This document shows positions 46,207 to 57,345 of a stretch of DNA of 64,000 nt, piece by piece. The notes beneath the pieces are model-generated. The model worked only from the letters and a program-made list of their open reading frames with translations. It had not been told where the DNA came from and ran no database searches. The position numbers were made by a program, and so were the translations under genes. Every line of letters starts with the position of its first letter. The first letter of the stretch is position 1. The DNA is from Oreohelix idahoensis (taxonomy: Eukaryota > Mollusca > Gastropoda > Stylommatophora > Oreohelicidae), in NCBI GenBank assembly GCA_024509875.1, contig JAMPIV010012440.1:310001-374000 (forward strand), given 5' to 3'.

Positions 46207-46837
46207 ATAAATGCAATACAACATCTTTAAAAAAACCAAAGGCAAAACTGAACAGATTGGTACTTGTATAAAATGTATATTAAAAGAAAAGGAGTCAGCA
46301 GTTAAGCATTACAGTGCTATCAACCGTTGTGACAACAATCTGGTGAAAATCAAAAGAAATGTATTTGAGGATAAAAGAACAACACAAAAATCAGAAATAT
46401 ATTTCATATGTTCAATTAGTCCTATTGTGGTGACTCTGAAGATGAGAAACACAAAAACAACAACCCTAAAGCGTCAGACTTTCACAAAATGAGGCAAAAA
46501 AAAAGATAATTTCATATCAGTATACTGCATAGGGGTAGTGAATGTATAGAAGAAGAGTTGTTGCAAAAGCCTGGATAAACTTCGAGAAAACTACTTCCCC
46601 TCCTAGCAGCCTGTAGCCTTTCCACGTTCCCTAGTTTTTCGCCCCCCTTTGACCCAAGTAGTAAGAGTCAGGTATTTTCATGTTACAGCTTGTATATATC
46701 AGTATGCGTGCACAACTGTGTTTTACCAATATCCCCTACCCGTTGCCGCGATAGGCCTGCGCGTCTAACCACTAAAGCACTCATCAATGGGTTGCCTTGC
46801 GCCTTAAGAATATGAGGACTGAAGGATTGTATTCACA

Positions 46838-47076
46838 ACGAACCAGACTATGCCAGATGAACCAGACAAAGATTTGCACATGAAACCAGACACCAAAGAG
46901 CTGCCGTCAGAAATGAAAAAAACAACTGCGAGCGTTATACGATGAAACAAGTGCCAGAATGAATCCAGAGAACAATTTGCCAGTATAATAGATGAACCAG
47001 ACAAGTGCCAGATAACAATACCAAGCAAGTGCCAGAAGAACGCAGCACATGTGACACATGAACCAGACGTGGCGCT
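46838..47076 (+). repeat. degenerate ~20-bp minisatellite
   Basis: Repeated blocks of the type GATGAACCAGACAAGTGCCA occur with heavy variation: GAACCAGAC or a variant recurs about eight times and GTGCCAG about four times within 240 bases. Units vary in length by a few bases. The minus-strand frame with repeated SGTCLV is a by-product. Confidence 0.55.
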
Positions 47077-47559
47077 TCACATGAACCTAGGACAATTGGG
47101 CGAGTGAGATAATACAGACATTGGAAGATTTTGCAGTAGTGCGAAAGGAAGAGACTACTACAACTGGGCATAGAACCAGCTGATAGAATTTACCTAGGAG
47201 CATTCTTGTTCTGAAATCACCTAATAGGTTTAGGAAACAGATGGAGTAATACCAGTGGAGAAAGAGAACTGAGACAGAAGACAGAAGTCAGTATGGTAAC
47301 AGGGGATGACACAGAGGATGGAAAGACCTTGAGCTGATGGCAACAGGACCATGAATGTCTTGGCATAAAACATAAGCTCCCTTAGGGTGAGTTGAATAGG
47401 TCATGATGATGAATGATGAAGACGATAGTGATGAAGGACTAGGTAACTAATTTAACTTCGATTACGTTGTTGCTTTTCAAGTAAAAAAATAGGGGTGTAA
47501 AAAATGTAAAACTCATAAATGATGGGAGTGGTCTATGTTTTTGTTATGAAAGGGACGGT

Positions 47560-47580
47560 GGGGGGGGGGGGGGGGGGGGG
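47560..47580 (+). repeat. G homopolymer (21 bases)
   Basis: An uninterrupted run of 21 G. Runs of this length are rare in animal genomes and common as sequencing artefacts. Similar runs lie at 39,018-39,035 and 35,469-35,489. Confidence 0.9.
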
Positions 47581-49755
47581 AGTTAAAAACATAGCAAATA
47601 TAGCAGTGACGTCATTATATGGACGGTCATATAATGGACGACTCCAGAACAGATGACTAAGGTATCAATATAAACAAAGAGAAAGAAAGAAATTTGGCAT
47701 TTTGGACAGCTGGTTAGAGATAAAGATCAGACAAATATCATTTATTATCATTCATTCAAGCTACTGAGATGATGGCTTTTGAGAGTACGGAGACGCTTAG
47801 AACGAAAGTGAGGATAATAATATTAAAAGAGATCTTGAACTGGCCTAATATTATTCGAGTATATAACATACCTGATATATAAGAAGGCAAATATAGCATT
47901 GCCCGCATGTTGGCTGTATATGAGGCGAATACGAGTCAAGAAACAAACTAAAGTAATTAGTGTACACCTTAATAAATGAACAGTAATGGGGATAAACGAC
48001 ATATTTACATAAGAAACGTCCTGTAATTTTTTTATTTTTTTTTTTTAAGTTTGAATTTACGAAGTCTATGACTTTGATAACAGAACCTTAATAATTGCTC
48101 TCCATTTTTTTTAAATTTAGTCATTTTAAACTGAATATTATAACAAATTTGCGCATAACGAAAATTTCACATCAACTGCCTCATAAAGCCAAATTACATT
48201 TTGAATATCGGGAGTGCACTTTATAAGCATATACTTGCATTAAAAACGAAGCATATATATAAGATAATTTAGAATATACACAAAATATATGGTACTTTAA
48301 AAGATTTCGAGATTACTCTTCTTACCATTTAGGGCATCAAGGTTCTCTCCACTAGCCATGAGGTACACTGAAATATGTTTATAGACTTTGCAGTAAAAAA
48401 AAAAATAAGTTTTAGAAGAAACTTCCCCTCTTAGAAAAAGTTTCCAATTATGTCAGTCAAGGTTCATCTCACTCCATGAGGACAATGGAACATAAAGAAC
48501 ATTTCTGTCCCGTCCTAGTTTCCTCGTAGACGGAGAGAAGCCGACTGTGAGAGCCAAACTGATCTAACAGTCAATCACCTCCCAGAAGTTAACAGCACAA
48601 ACACGTAACCCTATAAACGGACACACCTCGAAGAATCCTTCCACACCACGTGGTGATTCAACTCTTCGTTCATAGCATTTATCCAACAATATGTGCCAGT
48701 CCGGAGGAATAGCACGATGAACGTCTCTAGACGGATTAATTTTGACCCTTGATACTTTCTCCTAGCACCTACTCTGTTGAGTATTTTATTTCAATCCCGT
48801 GGAATTTATGAAATTTCAGCCACTATGTCACGACCTATATATACGTACTTATGGAAGTTATAATGAGGATTGTTTTATAGCCTTGTCCTTCTATTCTACC
48901 GCTCGATGACGTAGCTCTATTCTCTCCGTACCATTTCACACTTTCATCTTCGATCCCGTTTTCTCATTTTATGGAGAGGCTTGGCGCCATGATTTTCCCC
49001 TTGAGTATATTTGTGTGTGGTCAATGTGTGTAAGGGATTAGGCTATCCTTGATCATCGTAAAGGACATTACTACCGAATTCCAACAATCGCAACTGCACT
49101 AGTCACATCTGTTGGCTTTGTACACGCCGTGTTGGCAAGACTACGAACCCGCTACAGACTTGGCTACACGCTAAATAAGTGAACGAATATGAACATATTA
49201 TTATGGTTTTTATTAAAATTATTATTTTTTATTCTTTAATTGTTTTTTGTTTGTTTGTTGTTGTGAGATTGAAAAACTTGCTATTTTCAAATCAGATGTT
49301 CAAATGATTGGTTGTCTAATTTCAAAGTAATTAATCGTCAAGTCTACGCACGCGCACAATTATAATCTGTAACTGATGGTTGGGGCGTTTCTTGTTTTCC
49401 GTATTTATTTTCGTGGAATCTTTTAGACCACTTTATTTTGTTATTATTATACAATAAAACAATTTTGTCTCGAATTTGGCGAGGCGAACGTCCCGTTCAA
49501 CCAAGGCGGTATATATTAGGTCGGCAAATCCAAATATATGAAAGCCACCTTTATAGGTCTGAAGGTTTTCTTATCTATTAGACGCCACTTTATATTTGCA
49601 AGGAGACATATATAGAGGTAAAAAAGCCTTCTTATTATACTTTTACAAAATTCCAATTCAGTATAGAAAAATAAGCCCCGCAACATATGTTCTCAATAAA
49701 AAGTTTTTCACCGAAATGAAGACAAAAAAGATTTAAAAGACAATACAAAAAGGGC
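47581..49755. other. stretch without recognised genes
   Basis: AT-rich sequence with T runs near 48,030 and an A run near 48,394; no frame of interest. Confidence 0.35.
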
Positions 49756-49756
49756 A

Positions 49757-50250
49757 TCTTCTCATCTTCATGTGGTCTTTAGACCGCTGACCGCAAATCA
49801 TTAGTAAACCATCACGCATGTTGGCATCTTGTAGCGTGCATGCAACACTACATCCACTATTTGGTCTTTTAGCTCGCTGACCGATGCAAAAGAGAGCCAT
49901 CAGTAACCAAACGCGCAAACAGTTGGTGCATCTTGGGTACGGGCACAACAAGTCTGTCTCACGACTTTAGAATTTGGTCCTTACCGCGACCGTCCACAAA
50001 GCCATCAGTAAACCATCACGCATGTCCGGTGGCATGTCTTGTAGGCAGCAACAAGCTGTCTACTGCCACTTGCTCGGCTCCGCAGCCTTGAACAAACCTT
50101 ACGGTCGAGGGCGCGTAGTTGGTGCCTCAGCTCTGTTCATGTTTAGCATCTGTATCTCACTTGGAACATCTGCCTACTCCTTCACATTCTCCGCCAGTAT
50201 CTTAATGGCTGGGCCCTTGCTTTGAAGTCTCTTGGCTTCCATTAATCGTG
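49757..50250 (-). mobile_element. RTE-like LINE 3' end, copy A family, tandemly triplicated tail
   Basis: The 3'-terminal sequence of the RTE-like LINE at 4.68 kb (pattern CTTAGCCGCCGACCGTC, then GTCTTGTAGGGCAACAAC in the plus-strand view) appears three times in a row, starting near 49,773, 49,867 and 49,979. The third copy continues into more of the element (GCTCGGCTCCGCAGCC and onwards to about 50,215). Each copy carries many single-base indels against the clean copy at 4.68 kb. No reading frame survives. Confidence 0.7.
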
Positions 50251-50704
50251 CGACCTATCTTTGAGGCGAATATTAAATGTATTCAAGTAACAGCGGAATT
50301 TATCTGTGTTGTACATAGCAGTAGAAAGAAGTTCCTATACTTGTTATTTAGTTTTTAGAACCATGGTTCGATGCTTTCCTAAGGAAACATAACAAATAAA
50401 GAACTGCTTTGGTCATTATGATTCACAGTACTCCTTTATAGTTACCCAGAGGGTCCTTGGGAGGGCTCAAAGAACGAATGATAACTACTGCTTCGCACGA
50501 ATGCATGCCGACGTAGGCGAAACAAGTTGGGCTCCATGGGCGCCTTGCAAAACCTCACCATGTAAAACATATCACATACATAATACCACCATGGCGAGAG
50601 TGTATACATGTTTTGTGCTTTTGGACCTATCCCTTTCCTGCAGGGCAAGAGGCTGCAAAAGTGGCCTCATTGCTCCAATAAATGGGATTGACAGAGATAG
50701 GAAT

Positions 50705-52285
50705 GAATCATGCTCAGAGCATTGAAAATGTTTGTTTGACAGTCATGCTCAGAGCATTTTAGAATGTGCTGTTGTACAGGTCCATTGCTCAGGAGCAAGA
50801 AGAAATGTGTGTTGAACAGATCATGCTCAGAGCATGGGACAATTGTGATCTTGGACAGTCATGCTCAGAAAACAAAGAAGAAAGTTTGTTGGACAGTACA
50901 TGCACCAGTAGTGGCCCAAAAAAAAAATTGACGAATGTGGTTTGACAGTCATGCTTAGAGCATTGACAATTGCGTGTTGACAATGTCCATTGCGCAGAGC
51001 ATTGAACGAAATGAAGTGTTGACTAGTACATGGGCTCAACAAGCATTGACGAATGTGGTTAACGACAGTCATGTCCTCAGAGCATTGAGACGAGAATGTT
51101 TGTAGACAGACAATAGCTCCCAGAGTGATTGACGAATGGTGTGTTGACAGTTCGATCTCAGAGGATTGACGAATGTGTGTTGACAGTCAATGCTCAGAGC
51201 ATTGCCGAATGTTGTTGGACAGTACTTTTGCCTCAGAGCATTGACGAATGTGTGTAGACTGACATATCTACAGAGCGATTGACGAATGTGTGTTGACAAG
51301 TCATGCCAGATAAACCATATGAGAATGTGTGTTGACCAGTCATAGTGTCGCTCAGAGCAATGACAATGTGGGTTTGACAGATCATGCACAAGCATAGACA
51401 AAATTGCGTGTAGACAGTCATGCTCAGAGGCATTGACGAATGGATTTGACGAAGTCATGCTCCCATAGCTATAGTGACGAATGTGTGTGTGACAGTCATG
51501 CTCCAGAGCATTGACACTTGTGATGTTTGACAGTCCATGTGCTCAAGCAATTGAACGAATGTGTGGTTGACAATCCATGCTCAGAGCAGTATGATGGAAT
51601 TTTGTGTTGACAGGTGCATGCTTCATAGCATTGACGAATGGTGTGTATGACATTCCATGCTCAGAGCGATTGACGAATAGTGTGTTGACAGTCATGTCTC
51701 ATAGCATTGACGAATGTGTGTTGACAGTCATGTTCAGAGCATTGAGAATGTGTGTTGAACAGTCAGTGCTCGGAACATAGGAAAAAGGTGGTGTTTACAG
51801 TCCAATGCTCAGAAGTAGCAAAATAAGAAAGGACACAACAAATGTGTTTGACAGTCATGCTCAGAGCATTGACGAATGTGTGTTGACACATTAGTCATCT
51901 CACATAGCATTGACAATTGTGTATGACAGATCATGCACATAAGCATAAGAACGAATGTGTGTTTGACTCAGTCATTGAGCTCAGAGCATTGACGAATGTT
52001 AGTTTGACAGTACATGGTCTTATCATTGTGACGAATGTGTGTTGACAGTCATGCGCAAAGCATTGACGAAATGTGTTTTGACCAGTCATGGCCAGAGCAT
52101 TGGACGAATGTGGTGTTTGACAGTCTGCTACATACATTGACGAATGTGTGTTGACAGTCATGCTCAGGACATTGACGAATGTGTGTTGACGTCATTGCAC
52201 AGAGCCATTGACGAATGTGGAGGTTGACGTTTAAGTCATTGCCTCAGAAGCATCTGACGAATGATGTGTTTGGACAGACAACGGT
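50705..52285 (+). repeat. 35-bp minisatellite, about 45 units
   Basis: The consensus unit is CAGTCATGCTCAGAGCATTG followed by ACGAATGTGTGTTGA, 35 bases in all. It repeats from about 50,705 to 52,285. Most units carry one or more single-base insertions, deletions or substitutions, even between neighbours. This is unusual for an array homogenised by unequal exchange and typical of uncorrected long-read sequence. The frames on the minus strand (MTVNTHSS-type) come from the unit itself. Confidence 0.93.
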
Positions 52286-55200
52286 CTTGATTTGCAACAA
52301 AAATAAAAGATCGATCAACATTCCTGTATTTTTAGTTCCTATATGGAATCATGAACAGCCGAGTGATCAAACTAATACCATGTTGCAGTTAGGATCGCGT
52401 GTCTGCGCGCATTAAGCATTCACGTGATCTTGCAATTGGGCAGTTGTTTTTCATGGTAAGCAACAGTGTTGTTTGTTTAAGATTTGAATATACATGAGAA
52501 GGTTGCTAGCTCCCAGGTTACAACCGTCAATATGTACATGTTCCTACCTTTTGCTTCTTGTCCTCGAAATGCCTAATTAATGCAGAAGCAAATCTTGTTA
52601 TAACCCTTCCGTCTAAGTTGTGACAAGACCCAGAAGACCCTACTCACGGCCATACGTGTGTAAAACACGAGGATTGAGTAGCCGATAGATCCCTTTTTTA
52701 TTAGTTTTTTTTTAAATTCCTCATTCTTTTACTTTTGGAATAGACTACGAAAAACTGAAATGTCAAGATAAAGAGTGCAAAAGGTTATGTCATTTGATTA
52801 ATAAGGTCATCTGTTTTAATTCATAAATAAAATAAAATAAATCTGTTTTATAGTTTTCAAAATAATAATACAATATAGATATAGGAACTCTTTTTTTCTC
52901 AGAAAAAGAAAGATAAACTCTAAAAGGTCCTTTTTTTCCAAAAAAAATAAAATCTACTAAGTTTCTTTTATTACAGAAATAAAGTATAAAAATAAAAATA
53001 CTGGGTCTAATATGAGCCAATAAACAGACTGTTACAAGGACAGACCAATCAAATTAATACTTGCGCATTAAAGGTATGTTTCAGGCCTTCGTGAAGAATG
53101 TAAGTTAGAAGTAAAAACCAGGACAACAGGTAAACGAGACTAAGCAGAGTGAGAAGTGCCATACGCACACCACGTCTAGCTACTGGCAGCGAATCGCACT
53201 ATCCTCCCTGTTATCTAAGCACCGAACAAAAATAGTCCGTGACAAAAAGGGGTCATTAGTCGCGAATATTGTCAACACGTAACACCGATTATAAGTACCT
53301 ATGGAATGCGATCCAGCCCTTTAGAATAATGACGTAATCATCTATCTACGGTGCCCCCTACTTATATCAAGTAAATAGGTCAGCAGATTACCCAAGACAC
53401 AGACATTAAAAACTGTTCTAGTTAAATGACAGAAGAAAGAGAACAGTATCGGGTAACTGAGGGAAGATTTTGTATAACATTTTTAAACAATATAAAGAGG
53501 AGTGTTACAACGGAGAAATATTGGAGGATCATGCAGGTATTAATGATACGCGAATGATTGCACGCTTTCATACAGGACATTATTGTCAGCATATACAACA
53601 AAACCCGCAGGTGAACAGAGTCCACGGAAGACCATGGTTGACATTTAATGTACTTCATACACAAAGGAGGACGATCCATCAAGATATATTACAATGGCAT
53701 ATGTATAATTGCAAGTTAAAGCACAAGTAAAATGCGAGTAACCAGTAACGTCAGTCAATAACGAAAAGGGAAGCCCTTCAATCATTAGCTTCTTTCCTCT
53801 CCACCGAACATCGTTTAAATAGTAGAGTAAAACATAAAGTTAAATCCTTAAATCATTCATATCACCAAGTCCAGGTCGAATACGGAGTAATGTTCTGTGT
53901 AAGTTACTGAGTAAGGGTAGGGCAATATATTTCCCGTACCTCAAGCAATGTGACGGAAAAACGAATGTATGGCGACCTAAGGCGCAGTTTTGCCTCAAGT
54001 ATCTTTGAAGATACTTCTATGACGAAGATAAAGTCGTTTATCAAAGTAATTGAAAGAGTTAGGGTTGTGCAAGGACTATCCTCAAATGATGTGTTTCTGT
54101 CTTGTCCCTTGCTTCCTGTTTCGCATCACGTCTTTCCCCATCAGAAAACAGTTCACGATAAAACAAGCGTCTGGCGCGCCCTTATGTGCTAACGAAAAAT
54201 CCATTTAAAAGCCCGATTAGAAAAAAAACAATCTCCATAAAAGTCCTTCGAGCTTAGAAAATCACGTCACCTCAAACCAGTGAACCATACGGAAAAGGAA
54301 AGGCCGCAAAATAATTAACCATTAGAACCCACGGACACTTGGACCGTAATGTATCGTTCAGTAGTGAATGTCAGCTCACTACATGGTGAACGTTTTCCGT
54401 GCAAAAAGTATTTTGTCTACAGGCGAAGCACAGTTCCTTCCTCAAATAAAATAAAAGGAACATGGTGCTTATCGTGTGTAAGTCTATAAGGATACGTTGT
54501 GCCTGGTCATCGAGGTTGTGTTTGATGCGCCGATCAATGGACAACTATTACCCCAAATCTACCCTTAAACAAAGATAAACCCTGTGGCCTATAAACCGTA
54601 AATAAATAACACACATAAAGTTTATGTTTAGGAGGGCACCGTGAGAAATCTTTTTAGGAGTATTATTATTATATTACTGTTTACAGGCACTGTGTATCCG
54701 CTCTTATTATTTTTTTAAATTGAATTTTGACAAGGGACAGTATCAAAATAATTAAATTGAAGTCGTGTGTGAAAACGCCCGGATCTATACGCGTATACAG
54801 CTATTGTTAATATTACTAAAATAATATTATAGAGTTTGGATATCCGGAATTACAAATTATATCTCGTTACAGAGATTATAAAAACAGAAATAGACTTTCC
54901 AAATAATCCCTTCTTCAGCAGAAAATACACAATTTTTAAACTTCCCTAGCCTGTGTTTTTAAACGTATATTATTGGGAATATTATACCTTCATTTTTTAT
55001 TTTATTATTTTTTATTTTGTTTTTTTTTTTCAGAGCATCAAATTTTCTCACGAAATGTAGAAAAATATCGAATCTTACATTGACTTACCAGTCCAGCAGT
55101 TCATGCATCAGCAGAATGAACATCAAACCTCTCTGATAGAGAAGATCGGAAACTTAACTATGGTGATTCCAGGGGGCCAAGTATTATAACGGTGTTAAAA

Positions 55201-55680
55201 GTACGGCAGGGATCATTGCATGAACGTCCTGGGACAAACATACGTTGACAGGAGCAACATGTCAGACAGACGTGGAGAATTTATCTAAGATTTTTTTTTA
55301 GAATCATATTCCTTCAGTAGACAAAGGGACTGGCACGCTTAGCGTCAGAGAACACTTTTTCTCAATCAACGTACCTTAATTTCCAGACTAGTTGTATTCG
55401 TTTTTTGTGCTCTATGTCTGTTTGATGTAGATCCTAGCCATGTCCGATAATGTTTAACCAATATCCATTATCTGTATCTCTTTTTCCATCACCCTTTCTA
55501 TCTATGTTATTTCAACGGTTTCTTCTATCTCATCAAAAGTCATCTTATTAGAAATTAAACAAAATAAAACATGAAAAGACACAATATGAGTGTTAACGTT
55601 TAATTTTATACTTAACAAATGACTCTAAACTTGAAACCACGGGATGTTTGCATGTTATAGCAACAACAATATTGTATTAT
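52286..55680. other. stretch without recognised genes
   Basis: No recognised gene or repeat. The frame at 53,470-53,730 (+) has an ordinary composition but no motif, and homopolymer runs are frequent. Confidence 0.35.
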
Positions 55681-55684
55681 GCTT

Positions 55685-56170
55685 TGTTTTCTTTCTCCTT
55701 GATATCCCTTAGCCCTCGACAGAACAAAGTAAACATCATTTGATGCCACACGCGTAGAGTAGCGTCTTGTAGGGCAGGCAACTAAACGGTGTCCCAATAT
55801 GCCCTCGTCATTGCCATAGCCCTTTCGTGCTGGCAGTAATTATTGTTAGCCCCACAACGTCTGGTTCATGTTTGTAATCTCGAGCCTCCTACTGTTCACC
55901 CGCCAGGTTGTCATTTGGTCTGCCTTCTTTCAACCGTCCTTCTGGGCCCATAGCATAGCATTGTTCTGGTGATTGTGGTCAAGGGTCCCTTTCTGAGGAC
56001 ATGGCCTATTCCCAGTTCACGTCTGCGCTACATGAAAGGTTGTAACATGGCTTTTTGGGTGTTTTATGTTTTTTTTTGGGGTGGTGGACGTGCGGCTCGT
56101 GTAAGCAGTTCCTGGGATTGCAGATGAAATTGGGGGACAACAAATTCGAAGACGTATATCGTTAGTTTCA
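55685..56170 (-). mobile_element. RTE-like LINE 3' end, copy A family (third locus)
   Basis: The plus-strand sequence follows the clean copy at 4.68-5.06 kb step by step: CCTTAG, AGCGTCTTGTAGGGC, TCTGGTTCATG, GGTTGTCATTTGGTCTGCC, CCCATAGCATAGC and TCTGAGGACATGGCC, then GTAAGCAG. Insertions and deletions interrupt every reading frame. It breaks off near 56,170, before the RT region. Confidence 0.75.
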
Positions 56171-56890
56171 GCTGCCTATTGGATGATGATCATCATCATG
56201 TAAAAATCTATTGGGGCCTTGTTAAAAAATGGATGATAAATCAACAAAGTAATGATAATAATAATAGTTACGAAGAATGGACTATGCTTCCTACGGAAAA
56301 GAGTATAACTTTTTTCGTGATTATCTCTTAAGACTCCACATTATTCCTTTGTGTATGTTATGTGTGAATGAGTGGTATCTAGTGGTGCCATGGGTCGTCT
56401 GAATGAGAGAGACAAAGAACGAATATCATACAAATGAATAACCTAAAAGTTTGGACGGTCTCCAGTCATGGTCAAACAAATTGCAATCCAATAAACAACT
56501 GAATGCAAGAATCACATAGTGAGTGTGAGTTTTTGTGTAGGGTTTATCCTGTGAGGAAAAATACCGCTGCAATGGTCGCTTCCATGGCCCCATACCAGAA
56601 CGAACAAATGAATGATGAGGAATGTAGATGTTTAACAAGAGGTTGAGAATCTGATGTGCTAATGAAAGCACTAAGGGGTGAGAGAAATGACGCTATGATC
56701 CAAGTTATAGTAATCTTATTGTCTTTTTGTAATTGTCTATAAAGATTTATTAATATCACTGATAATTAAACAGTTAAGTAACTTTTTTAATAATCTTCTC
56801 AAGATAAAATACTAGTTTTTTCTTAGTTATCTCACAACCATATCCCTTATGAAGCAGTTATATTGGCAATTCAGATTTTCTAAAAATGTA
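56171..56890. other. unassigned stretch between two RTE copies
   Basis: No recognised gene or repeat. Confidence 0.35.
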
Positions 56891-56894
56891 CCTA

Positions 56895-57345
56895 CATATT
56901 TGACTTACTTATTCGTTCGTTTTTTCTTACATTTGAAGTTAGAGATTTGGAAGAGAGAGCGCAATAACTATCCTATCCTATCATGTTCAGTGTCTTCGCT
57001 CTCTCCCCTCCTGGCATGGTTTCCTTTCTAAGTTGCCTTCGGTCCTTCAGAGATTGTGGTCTAATTTTGTCCACGGGCCAGCGGACTCTGTGTCGTTCCT
57101 GGAGGTCTGGATCCTGGCTCTTTGTTTCCCATACTTATTCGCTGGTAACGGCCCGATCTTCTCCCATTCGTGGCCAAAAGACATGGCCAATAACCGAATA
57201 TGCAAATCAAGTTATGGGGAACTAAAGTATAGCCTTAGCTTGGACTTGGGTCTCTGCACCAGGGGCTTCGGTTGTTCTAGGCCTTGACTGATAATCGTAT
57301 CTGGTTGTAGTAGTGATAATTTGACCACCTTCCTTCATAATACAT
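56895..57345 (-). mobile_element. RTE-type LINE 3' end, copy B family (second locus)
   Basis: It matches the 3' part of the LINE at 15.36 kb. In plus-strand view the order is CTTACTTA, AGATTTGGAAGAGAGA, CTCCTGGC, GGTCCTTCAGAGATT, GGAGGTCTGGATCC, TGGCTCTTTGTTTCCCATAC, CGATCTTCTCCCATTC and AGACATGGCCAA. Both copies start with the same CTTACTT-type terminal repeat, which marks the true 3' end. Many indels separate the two, so no frame is open here. Confidence 0.8.

Noticed and set aside
46735..46800. tRNA-like segment on the minus strand (TAGTGGTTAGACGC)
   Set aside because: An A-box-like stretch is present but no B box at tRNA spacing and no tail, so neither a tRNA nor a SINE is supported.
50705..52285. 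CRISPR-like regular array
   Set aside because: The 35-base unit repeats head to tail without spacers; differences between units are indels.
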